Below are positions 55,028 to 64,000 of a stretch of 64,000 nt of DNA, one piece after another. Numbering within the stretch: the first letter of the stretch is position 1; the number at the start of each line of letters is the position of its first letter. A model generated the notes under the pieces. It was not told the origin of the DNA. It searched no databases and saw nothing but the letters and a program-made list of their open reading frames with translations. The translations under genes and the position numbers were made by a program. The stretch spans positions 1 through 64,000 of the forward strand of contig JAIPEE010000003.1 of NCBI GenBank assembly GCA_021737275.1, written 5' to 3'. This stretch comes from Desulfobacterales bacterium. GTDB taxonomy: Bacteria > Desulfobacterota > Desulfobacteria > Desulfobacterales > JAIPEE01.

Positions 55028-56014
55028 GTGGAGACTAAGAAATATTACAAGCGACTTTTAATTTGTCTTGTTATGATGTTATTCCTTCCGGTTCTTGTAC
55101 ATGGTCGTTCAGACATTATGCATATCCTTATTATCAGCCTTATTTGGAGCGTGGTCGTTGTGAATTGGGATCTTCTAATGGGATATGCTGGAATATGGTC
55201 CTTTGGACAAATTGCATTTTTCACCATTGGTGGTTACGTGTCAGCGATGACAGCGAAGTATTTAGGAATACCAGTTTTTTTGGGAATTTTAGTAGGAGCC
55301 GTGTTAACAGCTACCATCGCTACCGTAATTGCTTTACCTTGCCTGAGACTTGTAGGCGTATATGTTGCTCTCGTTACTTTCGCCGTTCATGAGTCTTTAC
55401 TTTCTCTCATTAGGGTCGGAAGAGTAATTGGAACTGGTGGAGCAACTAGTCTAACAAGCATACCTCCCCTTTCGCTATTTGGATATGTTTTGCCATTTAA
55501 GGATAGACTTTTTTGGTATTATGTCGCTCTTGTTTTTGCATTTTTGACATACTTCGTAATAATGAAAATTATTTACTCTCAGATGGGAAAGTCCTTTGTT
55601 GCTTTGCGAGACTCAAAAGATTTGGCACAAAGCCTTGGAATCAATGAATTTAAGTCTAAGCTCATAGTTTTTGCTATTTCTGGTTTTTTTACTGGCATGG
55701 CAGGTGCTTTTTATGTTCATTACATGCGTTTAGCATCAATCCGGATATTGGGGCTGGATACCTTTGTTTTGCTTTTAGTTATTCTGATTGTAGGAGGGTT
55801 AGGAAAGTTTCCTGGAGTTATTATATCGACTTTTTTCTTTATTTTTTTAAACGAACACTTACGGCCATTAACAGTATATCGTCCGATTATTTTAGGAATG
55901 GTAGTTATATTTGCAACTATTTACGTTCCCCAAGGGATAGGGGGGCTTTTAGAGAACTTTGATCAGTTTTATGGTCAATTTAAGAAAAAGCTCATGTCGG
56001 CAGCAAAAAATTAA
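55028..56014 (+). CDS. ABC transporter permease, LivM type
   Basis: 328 residues from GTG 55028, with AAAGGA upstream; an upstream frame extension to 54971 is unlikely. Multiple hydrophobic helices and the LivM signatures NWDLLMGYAGIWSFGQIAFFTIGGY (first part) and FVALRDSKDLAQSLGIN (EAA-like loop). It completes the five-component transporter. The IS5-like left inverted repeat begins 2 bp after the stop, so the element inserted right behind the operon. Confidence 0.9.
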   Translation: METKKYYKRLLICLVMMLFLPVLVHGRSDIMHILIISLIWSVVVVNWDLLMGYAGIWSFGQIAFFTIGGYVSAMTAKYLGIPVFLGILVGAVLTATIATVIALPCLRLVGVYVALVTFAVHESLLSLIRVGRVIGTGGATSLTSIPPLSLFGYVLPFKDRLFWYYVALVFAFLTYFVIMKIIYSQMGKSFVALRDSKDLAQSLGINEFKSKLIVFAISGFFTGMAGAFYVHYMRLASIRILGLDTFVLLLVILIVGGLGKFPGVIISTFFFIFLNEHLRPLTVYRPIILGMVVIFATIYVPQGIGGLLENFDQFYGQFKKKLMSAAKN

Positions 56015-56015
56015 T

Positions 56016-57350
56016 AAAACCTCCTGCTGATTTAAGGGCACCTCTAAAAATCACTTTATTTGAAAAGGTTTATTTTTTGATGCCAACTTGATTATGATTT
56101 AACAGTATAATGGAAAAAGTATTAAATTTGACTCGCTTTTTTAATAAAATTTTTGGACAATTTACCGACATGACATCGGCATTCGCCCTGTTCGGGCGAT
56201 GCCTATCAAGTTTGAACCAATATTTTATATCGGTTAAGGTTATAAGCCAAATTCCTCAACACAAGTTTAACTTTAGCCCTTATAATGCCTATTGTCCGAA
56301 GTATCAAATCTCCGGCCATCATGACCTGAACCCCAAAAACATGTTCGACCCGAGATCGTTTCTTCGATCGCGTTCGATTGCCACGCTTTTCCCATTCGGT
56401 CAACTTTTTGTTTCGACACCCCTTTCGCTGCAAATGCGCCCGGTATCCACTGTTTTTAAGGCGTTCAACAGATTCTTCAGATCGATATGCAGAATCCGCA
56501 TAGACATCACGGCTGCTATTGGATTCATCAAGAAGATCATCAAATATGTTGCTGTCATGTACAGCCGCATCAGTCACATCGAAATTGCGAATAAGTTTAT
56601 GCTTTACATCAATACATATATGATTCTTGTATCCATAATGGTTGCTGCCATTCTTTTTAACCCACCTGGCATCGGTATCTTTTTGTCTTTTTTTAGACTC
56701 GCTCCAGTCTTCAGGTGTGCGGCCTTCTTTGATCTCTTTGTTTTCATCACGACTGTTTCTTTGTTTGGGTGCCGCTATAATACTCGCATCTACAATCTGC
56801 CCCTTTTGTGCAGAGAAACCGTTTTCCCGCAGAAAAGTATCAAACTGTTCAAACAATGGTTCAGCCAAGCCCGCGCTGGTGATTTGTTCACGAAACAGCC
56901 AGATGGTCTTTGCATCCGGCACACGGTCACCAAGGCTGAGATTCAAAAAGCGCATAAAGGATATTCGATCAAGTATTTGATATTCAACCCCATCATCAGA
57001 GAGGTTGTACAACGATTGAATAATAAGGATCTTAAACATCAAAATAACATCATACGGCTTGGCACCGGCATTGTTTTTTCTTTTTTTATCACGAATTGTT
57101 TCAAGAGCTGGTCTAAAAATATCCCAATCAATCACCTCATTCAGCTTAAGGAGAGGATCTCCGGTTTTGTTGAGTTTTTGAAATCGATCATGCCAGTCGA
57201 AAAGCCCGGTTTGCATCATGTTTGTTTAACTCCTCAGTTCGATAATTTGATTATGAATTGAGAGTAATTATACCAGATTTATGACTACTTTTATATAATG
57301 AAATGGCAATTATTAGAGAAACCCTTAAATATACATCAGCAGGAGGTTTT
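56016..57350. mobile_element. IS5-like insertion sequence
   Basis: A perfect 16-bp inverted repeat AAAACCTCCTGCTGAT marks both ends (56016-56031 and 57335-57350). Just inside are TTAAGGG-containing imperfect repeats (CACCTCTAAAAAT versus TTTCTCTAATAAT). The single transposase gene lies between. No clear target duplication was found. Confidence 0.75.
56206..57219 (-). CDS. IS5-family transposase (DDE)
   Basis: 337 residues, full length for IS5 InsH types. N-terminal DUF772-like part (PLLKLNEVIDWDIFRPALE) and the DDE domain: GQIVDASII (~140), ADSAYRSEESVE with the second Asp (~240), and RVEHVFGVQ (~295) with the catalytic Glu. The frame is open and all three catalytic residues appear to be present, so it may be active. 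Confidence 0.9.
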   Translation of the reverse strand: MMQTGLFDWHDRFQKLNKTGDPLLKLNEVIDWDIFRPALETIRDKKRKNNAGAKPYDVILMFKILIIQSLYNLSDDGVEYQILDRISFMRFLNLSLGDRVPDAKTIWLFREQITSAGLAEPLFEQFDTFLRENGFSAQKGQIVDASIIAAPKQRNSRDENKEIKEGRTPEDWSESKKRQKDTDARWVKKNGSNHYGYKNHICIDVKHKLIRNFDVTDAAVHDSNIFDDLLDESNSSRDVYADSAYRSEESVERLKNSGYRAHLQRKGCRNKKLTEWEKRGNRTRSKKRSRVEHVFGVQVMMAGDLILRTIGIIRAKVKLVLRNLAYNLNRYKILVQT

Positions 57351-57667
57351 GAAACAGACGACAGATTTTACAACTTAGCACACCTTTGAAGTGCCCGATG
57401 CTGGCCATCATTATATCTGCCAGGGTACTTAAGCTATAGGCCATCCACAATTATTACAACTTCCTTTATCTGTCCAGCATAATTCATGACCTTCCGGACA
57501 ATTTTCTTGAAGCGCGCCAGATTTGTAAGCGTCAAATCAACTCCATCTTCACAAGCCTCTAAGAATATGCCAAGGTATCTCCAAACATAATAAGGCGATT
57601 TCATCATGGTAGCCGTGAACTTAAAAATCAGAAGGACAAGAACCGCGTGGCGTAATTATATTAAATC
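57351..57667. other. Island right-hand remnant, no supported gene
   Basis: A 54-codon open frame on the minus strand (about 57607-57443, MMKSPYYVWRYLGIFLEACEDG) is protein-like but unrecognised and could be the tail of a deleted gene. Nothing else is evident. Confidence 0.4.
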
Positions 57668-58102
57668 ATGGGAACAGAGCGGCTTGTCCCAGACAAAATT
57701 TTGTCGTATTCACCACCTGCCTCCAGTCGGTTAAGTCGAGAATGGCATATCGCTTACACTGCTAATGAGCTTGATTTGATATTCCCTAACAAAAAGGGGA
57801 AACCGATATGTCAGGCCAATATGGTTAACAGGCATTTTCATCCGGCATTAACGAATGCAGGAATCGATTTAATCAGGTTTCACGATCTGAGGCATACCTA
57901 TGCAAGCCTTTTGATTGAACAGGGTGAAAACATCAAATACATTCAGTCTCAATTAGGACATTCAAGCCCTACCCTCACTTTGGATATCTATGCCCATTTA
58001 ATGAAACCTGTAAACCAGAAGGCAGCTTGTAGGCTTGAAAAAACAGTTTTTAAACCGACCGGTCACAAAATGGTCACAAAAACTAAAAAAGGGCTTAGCT
58101 AA
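57668..58102 (+). pseudogene. Tyrosine recombinase (integrase), C-terminal catalytic fragment
   Basis: From about residue 24 the sequence matches phage-type integrases: REWHIAYTANELDLIFPN, HDLRHTYASLLIEQGENI (HxxR), QLGHSSPTLTLDIYAHL (GH, and the Tyr nucleophile). The N-terminal arm-binding and core-binding domains and the first catalytic Arg are missing; the sequence before is unrelated. So it cannot recombine DNA. It lies 23 bp from the tRNA-Arg end, the standard integrase site of such islands. Confidence 0.85.
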
Positions 58103-58117
58103 TTTAGCTAAACCCTT
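58089..58117. terminator. Bidirectional terminator between integrase and tRNA-Arg
   Basis: AAGGGCTTAGCT and AGCTAAACCCTT form a stem (one wobble). It overlaps the integrase end and is followed on the minus strand by TTTTTTAG. This is the present terminator of tRNA-Arg, supplied by the island. Confidence 0.7.
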
Positions 58118-58125
58118 GAGATTTA

Positions 58126-58202
58126 TGGTACGCCTGGCAGGATTCGAACCTGCGACCTACGGATTCGTAGTCCGGCACTCTATCCAGCTGAGCTACAGGC
58201 GC
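58126..58202 (-). tRNA. tRNA-Arg (anticodon ACG)
   Basis: 77 nt including encoded CCA. Acceptor GCGCCTG with CAGGCGT, anticodon stem CCGGA/TCCGT-type with loop CTACGAA (anticodon ACG), T-loop TTCGAAT. A34 must be deaminated to inosine by TadA, whose gene is 92 bp away and divergent. The 3' 46 bp are duplicated at 46719-46764. Confidence 0.95.
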
Positions 58203-58294
58203 ATGATAAAATCATTTGAAATTTGTCAGCTTCTTAAGCTATGTTAGGCATCATGTCAATGATAAGTTTTGATTTTCACTAAATTGTCAAAAGA

Positions 58295-58753
58295 ATGAAT
58301 ACCATGTCACACGAATTGCATATGAAAACAGCCCTTGAAGAGGCTGTAAAAGCAGGTGAAAAAGAAGAGGTACCCATTGGGGCCGTTCTTGTTTCCGATA
58401 GTGGTGAAATCATATCAAAAAAGCATAACCTTACGGTTTCATTGAATGATCCCACCGCTCATGCTGAAATTTTGACTCTGCGTGATGCTGCGTCAAAAAT
58501 ACGCAATTACAGGTTGTTAAACACAACGCTCTATGTTACGGTCGAGCCCTGCATTATGTGTATGGGCGCAATTATCCATGCCCGTATTGCAAAAGTTGTT
58601 TTTGGACCATGTGATTCTAAGTGGGGTGCGGTTAAATCATTATATAACCTGGCTGAGGACAAACGGCTTAATCATCAGCCGGAAATAGTCTCAGGCATAA
58701 TGGAAAATGAATGCAGGGCGCTGATGCAAGATTTTTTCAGAGCTCGGCGTTGA
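58295..58753 (+). CDS. tadA: TadA, tRNA-specific adenosine deaminase
   Basis: 152 residues. Zinc-dependent deaminase that makes inosine at position 34 of tRNA-Arg(ACG). Catalytic HAE in PTAHAEILTL (~60) and zinc PCIMCMGAI (~90). The start at 58295 or the in-frame ATG at 58304. Its substrate tRNA lies 92 bp upstream on the other strand. Confidence 0.93.
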   Translation: MNTMSHELHMKTALEEAVKAGEKEEVPIGAVLVSDSGEIISKKHNLTVSLNDPTAHAEILTLRDAASKIRNYRLLNTTLYVTVEPCIMCMGAIIHARIAKVVFGPCDSKWGAVKSLYNLAEDKRLNHQPEIVSGIMENECRALMQDFFRARR

Positions 58754-58765
58754 TTTAATATATAA

Positions 58766-60073
<1,308 letters not shown>

Positions 60074-60152
60074 TTCGTTAATTTTAACAGATAGTTTTAA
60101 AATATTTTAATTGACAATTTAAACTTGTTAACATATTACAGGCTCCAAAAGT

Positions 60153-60229
60153 CGGGAAGTGGCTCAGCCTGGTAGAGCACAGCGTTCGGGACGCTGGGGT
60201 CGCTGGTTCAAATCCAGTCTTCCCGACCA
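60153..60229 (+). tRNA. tRNA-Pro (anticodon CGG)
   Basis: 77 nt including encoded CCA. Acceptor CGGGAAG/CTTCCCG, anticodon stem CAGCG/CGCTG with loop TTCGGGA (anticodon CGG), T-loop TTCAAAT. Confidence 0.96.
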
Positions 60230-60247
60230 ATACTTTAATAATAATAT

Positions 60248-60279
60248 CGGGGACTTAACTTGTTTTGTCCCCGTTTTTT
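60248..60279 (+). terminator. Intrinsic terminator of tRNA-Pro
   Basis: CGGGGAC and GTCCCCG form a stem followed by TTTTTT, 18 bp after the tRNA. Confidence 0.85.
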
Positions 60280-61222
60280 ATGCCCAAACGGTGGCCCACC
60301 CGTGGCCCACCCTCTGAAAATTTAACAACCCCAGATCCTATGTTAAAAATCCCTAAGACCAATCCATAAAATAAGATACCAAAAAAAATGTTTGAACGAT
60401 TTGTGAATTATGATTTGTAGATATAGTATACACCAGAGGCATAAGAGGCATTAAAAGCATGAGGTTTTGTATCCGCTCTTGTGTCCAGACCCTTACCGAA
60501 ATAATTTTTAAATTCAGAAATTGTGATTGTCAGATCATGCCTACACTTTTCCTGAAGTCCACAATGGCAAGGTCAAGATTGCCGGAACAATTATACACTA
60601 AAATCGATTCCATGACGAGGGAAGGTGCTGGCAAGTAAGCTGTCCTTTATTAGATTTTAAGATCCACCATTCCCCAACCCCTTTTCGGGAAAATTATTAC
60701 ACATGCTCATTAACACTCCAACAAGAAACGTGAAATGCTACTTTTTGGTGTAATATCTTTGCATGGATTTTAACAAAGTGCCTTTAAGTATCTAATTTTA
60801 AAATATATTTACATAGTTATGAGTTTTGTGTAATAATATAAAAAGCTATTTTTACTTCAAATTAGAGTAAGAATTCCCCGAGTTTTGATTTATGAATTAA
60901 AATAAAGTCCTTCGCAATAAAGGGAACCAACTGAATGCTCAAGGAATATGACCCAACGTGGATCATGAAAAATCAAGTACGGTTAGTGGAAGTACTGGAC
61001 AATACGCTTCACCGGAGTGTAAACAGATTGCACTTTTTCATCTCAGCATTGGCCTCCCGGTGAGCTTAACGTTATCCCATTGAATTTCTATAGGCTTTTT
61101 TCATAAGAGTTTAAGTGTTTTTAAGAAAAATTAGAAAAATATATTCTTTTTAGTTGACATTTTGAGAATATTTAGTATTCTTTGGGAAAATATACAACTA
61201 ATTACTCTCAAAGGAGGTTAAA
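60280..61222. other. Accessory intergenic stretch after tRNA-Pro, no gene seen
   Basis: About 940 bp, AT-rich. A tandem GTGGCCCACC pair at about 60291-60312 lies just behind the tRNA. A weak third copy of the 1244-type repeat is near 60520-60560. No supported ORF. Confidence 0.4.
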
Positions 61223-61741
61223 ATGGTTCAAGTAGAGACTAAAATAGAAGAATTAAAAGAAAATCTAGAAAAAATTGCTTTTCTCGTAAGCAAGGGGGGA
61301 GCAGAGAGAGAGGCTCATGGAAAAGTTGTAGAAAGTTTAGTGATTCTTTCTCAACTTGAGACTGTAATTCTAAATGGTTCTTCTAATCAGTCAAATAGCA
61401 ATAATACCAAAACTTATAATGAAAAAGAAAAGATTGATTATGAGGTTGAAAAAGTAACAAGAAAACTCCCGCGGTGGTTTAAAAATCCAAGCCAGAATAA
61501 TAGTACAATTCTCTTTAACTATTTGAAATTATCAGAACAAAGCCAGGACGCTAACGTTAGTCTTCAAGCATTAAAAAGAACGTGCAACTCTGTTAGAGAT
61601 TTCTATAACAACTATAGCCAAATGAAAAATTTTGGGGAAAAGAATCATGGTAAGGTTTTTGAAGAGAGCGATGGCTATGTAACGCTTTGGGGCCCTGTTA
61701 GAGAATTCATTCTCCAATTATATAATAAAAACAAGGTATAA
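61223..61741 (+). CDS. Unknown protein with N-terminal coiled coil, accessory
   Basis: 172 residues, no family recognised. Begins with a likely coiled coil (VETKIEELKENLEKIAFLVSKG), then a Ser/Asn-rich linker (SSNQSNSNNTKTYNEKEK) and a helical C-terminal part (LPRWFKNPSQNNSTILFNYL ... LWGPVREFILQLYNKNK). No signal or membrane helix. A strong AAAGGAGGT ribosome binding site argues that it is expressed. It is 72 bp before another unknown gene; the two probably form a pair. Confidence 0.7.
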   Translation: MVQVETKIEELKENLEKIAFLVSKGGAEREAHGKVVESLVILSQLETVILNGSSNQSNSNNTKTYNEKEKIDYEVEKVTRKLPRWFKNPSQNNSTILFNYLKLSEQSQDANVSLQALKRTCNSVRDFYNNYSQMKNFGEKNHGKVFEESDGYVTLWGPVREFILQLYNKNKV

Positions 61742-61813
61742 CAAGTCATCCAACCGGACCCGAAAACAACACTGGCCGGTTAATTCAACTTTATGCATAA
61801 AAAGGAAAAGGCC

Positions 61814-62704
61814 ATGGCTATTGAAATAGAAGCTCCAAGAATTAGGTCTGAGGAAACCCCAAGAGAAATCATTACAATGGACTTTAAGTTGCTTAAAGGA
61901 GAACTTCCAATTTCAGGTGGCTGGGGTTACAGCAAAGAAGATGCGGTCATCATAGATAAAAATGACCCAGTAGTACCAACAGGCATGCCCTTTGATGGTG
62001 TTGGCATTGAGTATATATTTGTTGAGAAGAGAATATATGAGGAATTGATAATCTTTAGGTCGGGCAGTAATCAATTTTCTGGTATTAAATGGAATCGAAT
62101 AAAGCAGGAGCTTATAAGTGATGGTGACAGAAAGTTTGATGTCTTGTTCTTCGATGTTACAGCAATTCCTGATACCGATTGGGAACAACTGAAAAGTGAA
62201 TGGAAAAGCAATAATGGATTTCAAGAGTCTCAATCAGCTCTTGATGCTCATATTGAAAAACGAAATTCAAAAACTGTACATTACCAAACAGAATACTGGT
62301 TTGATATTACGAGCTTTTTTGGAAAAAAACTCATATCGGAGAAAATGAAGAACAAATACGATTTGATTGATAAGTTTTTCTCAAACCCAGAAGACGCCGT
62401 AAAATTTTTTGTTCAGTTAAAGGTGTTGAAATTTGCTAATGATGACGGAAGTTGCATAGCTTCACTTGAAAAGGAGGCTGTTGATAAATGGACTTATTTG
62501 CTGGAATGGAAAGATGGCGAGTATGTTGGTGAGCATATAAAACCGTTCAAACCATCAAAAGAAAATATCGACAAATTTAACAACGGTTGTGCGGGTTTAG
62601 CAAGACTCCTAGAAGAATATATCGATAAAAATGATATCTCAGTTGTAACAAACGGACATAGCCCCTTTGGGGATATGGTGTACGAAGGCTCGCATACCCC
62701 GTAG
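61814..62704 (+). CDS. Unknown protein, accessory
   Basis: About 296 residues from ATG 61814, chosen because AAGGAAAAGG lies before it; ATG 61793 is an alternative. No family recognised. Soluble, mixed alpha/beta (LKLLKGELPISGGWGYSKED, VGIEYIFVEKRIYEELIIF, VHYQTEYWFDITSFFGKKL). It follows an unknown coiled-coil gene and ends in TAG; readthrough would add ~18 residues. The context suggests recently acquired DNA, not a housekeeping role. Confidence 0.65.
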   Translation: MAIEIEAPRIRSEETPREIITMDFKLLKGELPISGGWGYSKEDAVIIDKNDPVVPTGMPFDGVGIEYIFVEKRIYEELIIFRSGSNQFSGIKWNRIKQELISDGDRKFDVLFFDVTAIPDTDWEQLKSEWKSNNGFQESQSALDAHIEKRNSKTVHYQTEYWFDITSFFGKKLISEKMKNKYDLIDKFFSNPEDAVKFFVQLKVLKFANDDGSCIASLEKEAVDKWTYLLEWKDGEYVGEHIKPFKPSKENIDKFNNGCAGLARLLEEYIDKNDISVVTNGHSPFGDMVYEGSHTP

Positions 62705-62776
62705 GTAGAGAGAAAAGGGGAAAGACGAAAAAAGGTCTGGCTCAATTACGAACATAGTTAAAAAAGGGAAGCTTGC

Positions 62777-62889
62777 TGCTATAAGTATTCACCTGCTATG
62801 TATCCACCAAAAGTTGTGACTGACAGATCATATCTTCACTTTCCCCAAAGTATAACCTCCCATCATAATAGGACCACACCCTATATAAT
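62777..62889. repeat. Dispersed intergenic repeat, copy 2
   Basis: Close match of 1244-1358. It abuts the broken 5' end of the sensor gene, so it may mark a recombination point. Confidence 0.65.
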
Positions 62890-62915
62890 TAAATGAAAAT
62901 GAAGAAATAGCAAGA

Positions 62916-63920
62916 TTGGCAAATTTTGAAATTGAATATTTGATCAAAAACAAATGGGAAGAAATGTTTGATTCCCTCAGAATCGGCCAAGCAGATCTGA
63001 TTGCAAATCAAGGAATTACGGACAGGCGGTCTGAGCTATTTGGCTTTACCCGTCCCGTAGAAACATTTCCCGTTTCTATTTTTACCCGGAAACATGAAAA
63101 CGCAATCTCAACAATTCAAAGCCTCAGTGGGAAAACCGTTGCTGTAGTTAAGCTGAATATTGGAGAAATAATAGTCAAGGACCATTCGGATATTATTGTT
63201 CATAAATATGAGCATGTTGAAGAAGCCCTATTGGGGTTGTTGTCCGGCAATTCCGATGCCCTGATCTATCCTGAACCTGTTTTGTGGAATTTGGCCAGAC
63301 AGGCAAGAATAGAAGATAAGATTAAAGTGGTTGGAGAACCTATAATAGAAATAAGTCGCGCTATATCCGTACTGAAAAAAAATCAAACACTTTTAAAAAG
63401 ACTTGATACCGCTGTTGAAAAACTTGTAGGCTCCGAAAAATTCAAAACTATTTATACACGTTGGTATGGAAGCCCTACACCCTTCTGGACGGTTGATAAG
63501 GCTGTTGCTTTCATGACAGGGCTCCTGGTTATTGTTTTTATTTGCATGGGTTTTTGGCGCTACCGTTCTACCATGAGTTTGAATAAAAGTTTGCGAAAGC
63601 ATATAGCTAAACGAAAAACGGCTGAGCAAAATCTTAAACAAGCCTATGAAACTTTAGAGGAAAAGGTTGATGAACGAACCCGTCATCTTCAGGATGCGCT
63701 TGAAAAGGTTAAAACATTAAGCGGCATGCTGCCGATTTGCTCTTCTTGCAAAAAGATTCGTGATGATAAGGGTTATTGGAATCAAATTGAAGTCTATATT
63801 GAGAAACATTCTGAGGCGGAGTTCAGCCATGGCATGTGTCAAGAGTGCTCAGACAAACTTTATGGTGATGAAGATTGGTATAAAGCGTATAAAAACAAAT
63901 CCAATAATAAAGGTATATAA
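62916..63920 (+). CDS. 5'-truncated sensor: solute-binding domain, membrane helix, coiled coil, CSSCKK motif (probable pseudogene)
   Basis: 334 codons from TTG 62916; in frame, a stop lies at 62886. The N-terminal ~170 residues match the later part of an SBP_bac_3 domain (FEIEYLIKNKWEEMFDSLR, GQADLIANQGITDRR); about 50 residues and the signal peptide are missing. A membrane segment (~195-215, AVAFMTGLLVIVFICMGFW) precedes a coiled coil and the terminal motif GMLPICSSCKKIRDDKGYWN with CQEC later, probably a metal-binding output or adaptor module. No kinase domain. The lost signal peptide should block function. Confidence 0.65.
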   Translation: MANFEIEYLIKNKWEEMFDSLRIGQADLIANQGITDRRSELFGFTRPVETFPVSIFTRKHENAISTIQSLSGKTVAVVKLNIGEIIVKDHSDIIVHKYEHVEEALLGLLSGNSDALIYPEPVLWNLARQARIEDKIKVVGEPIIEISRAISVLKKNQTLLKRLDTAVEKLVGSEKFKTIYTRWYGSPTPFWTVDKAVAFMTGLLVIVFICMGFWRYRSTMSLNKSLRKHIAKRKTAEQNLKQAYETLEEKVDERTRHLQDALEKVKTLSGMLPICSSCKKIRDDKGYWNQIEVYIEKHSEAEFSHGMCQECSDKLYGDEDWYKAYKNKSNNKGI

Positions 63921-64000
63921 AAGGACACTTCAACTTCCATTCGAGACGTTTACCTCATCCAAAATTTTTCTTATCATCTTAGCCATTTCAGACTTTACTA

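Larger units (their letters stand above)
46719..58171. mobile_element. Genomic island integrated at tRNA-Arg(ACG), about 11.4 kb
   Basis: Bounded by an exact 46-bp direct repeat: a full tRNA-Arg on the right and a tRNA 3' fragment on the left. A tyrosine-recombinase remnant lies 23 bp from the intact tRNA, the standard place. Cargo: PAS/LuxR regulator and decayed duplicate, amidase, five-gene ABC transporter, IS5-like element. The recombinase lacks its N-terminal half, so the element should not move by itself. Confidence 0.88.

Noticed and set aside
56110-57261. 383-codon ORF opposite the IS transposase
   Set aside because: It is the antisense shadow of a clear IS5-family transposase.

Overview
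The window looks like a chromosome segment of an anaerobic, probably sulfate-reducing Desulfobacterota bacterium (Desulfobacteraceae-like). The grounds are a complete split-type pyrrolysine (Pyl) cassette with tRNA-Pyl, corrinoid methyl-transfer proteins, a CoA-acylating succinate-semialdehyde-type dehydrogenase beside succinyl-CoA synthetase, PEP-CTERM proteins, and a sensor ending in a CSSCKK-type Cys motif that I associate with this phylum. No rRNA or other species-level marker is present, so this placement is inference.

Layout. 1-1.2 kb: 3' end of an iron alcohol dehydrogenase, a decayed nitrilase fragment and a small membrane protein. 2-11.8 kb: a complete type I-C CRISPR-Cas locus (cas5-cas8c-cas7-cas3-cas4-cas1-cas2) followed by 28 identical repeats; cas3 is fourth instead of first. 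12-18 kb: a small unknown protein, a VapBC-type pair, a DUF1846 protein, an RlmD/RumA-type RNA methyltransferase and an amidohydrolase, separated by a dispersed GAG-rich repeat. 18-23 kb: histidine kinase, histidine kinase, response regulator and Na/phosphate cotransporter.

23-39 kb is the metabolic core. sucC-sucD-acylating aldehyde dehydrogenase form one minus-strand operon. The second minus-strand operon (about 36.8 to 27.2 kb) encodes a corrinoid protein, an MtgA-like methyltransferase, a corrinoid-activation-type protein, a GabT-like aminotransferase, tRNA-Pyl, a second corrinoid protein, pylSc, pylB, pylC, pylD, pylSn and a small unknown gene. A PAS/AAA+/HTH sigma-54 activator lies just upstream. 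A -24/-12 promoter and a pair of inverted AATACGATTCA-type sites precede the methyltransferase operon, and a matching pair precedes sucC. Together these suggest a regulon that demethylates a methylated amine (a GABA betaine is the most economical guess) and feeds the carbon through GABA, succinate semialdehyde and succinyl-CoA to succinate plus ATP. Three pyl genes (pylSn, pylB, pylSc) end in UAG, the codon their products reassign.

39-46 kb: mannose-6-phosphate isomerase, queE-queC-glycosyltransferase, a secreted coiled-coil protein and two PEP-CTERM-type surface proteins. 46.7-58.2 kb: a genomic island integrated at the 3' end of tRNA-Arg(ACG), bounded by an exact 46-bp direct repeat. It carries a PAS/LuxR regulator with a decayed partial duplicate, an amidase, a five-gene branched-chain-amino-acid-type ABC transporter, an IS5-like element and a truncated integrase. 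58.2-60.2 kb: tadA (whose substrate tRNA is next door), purA and tRNA-Pro(CGG). 60.3-64 kb: an AT-rich accessory stretch with two unknown genes and a 5'-truncated sensor.
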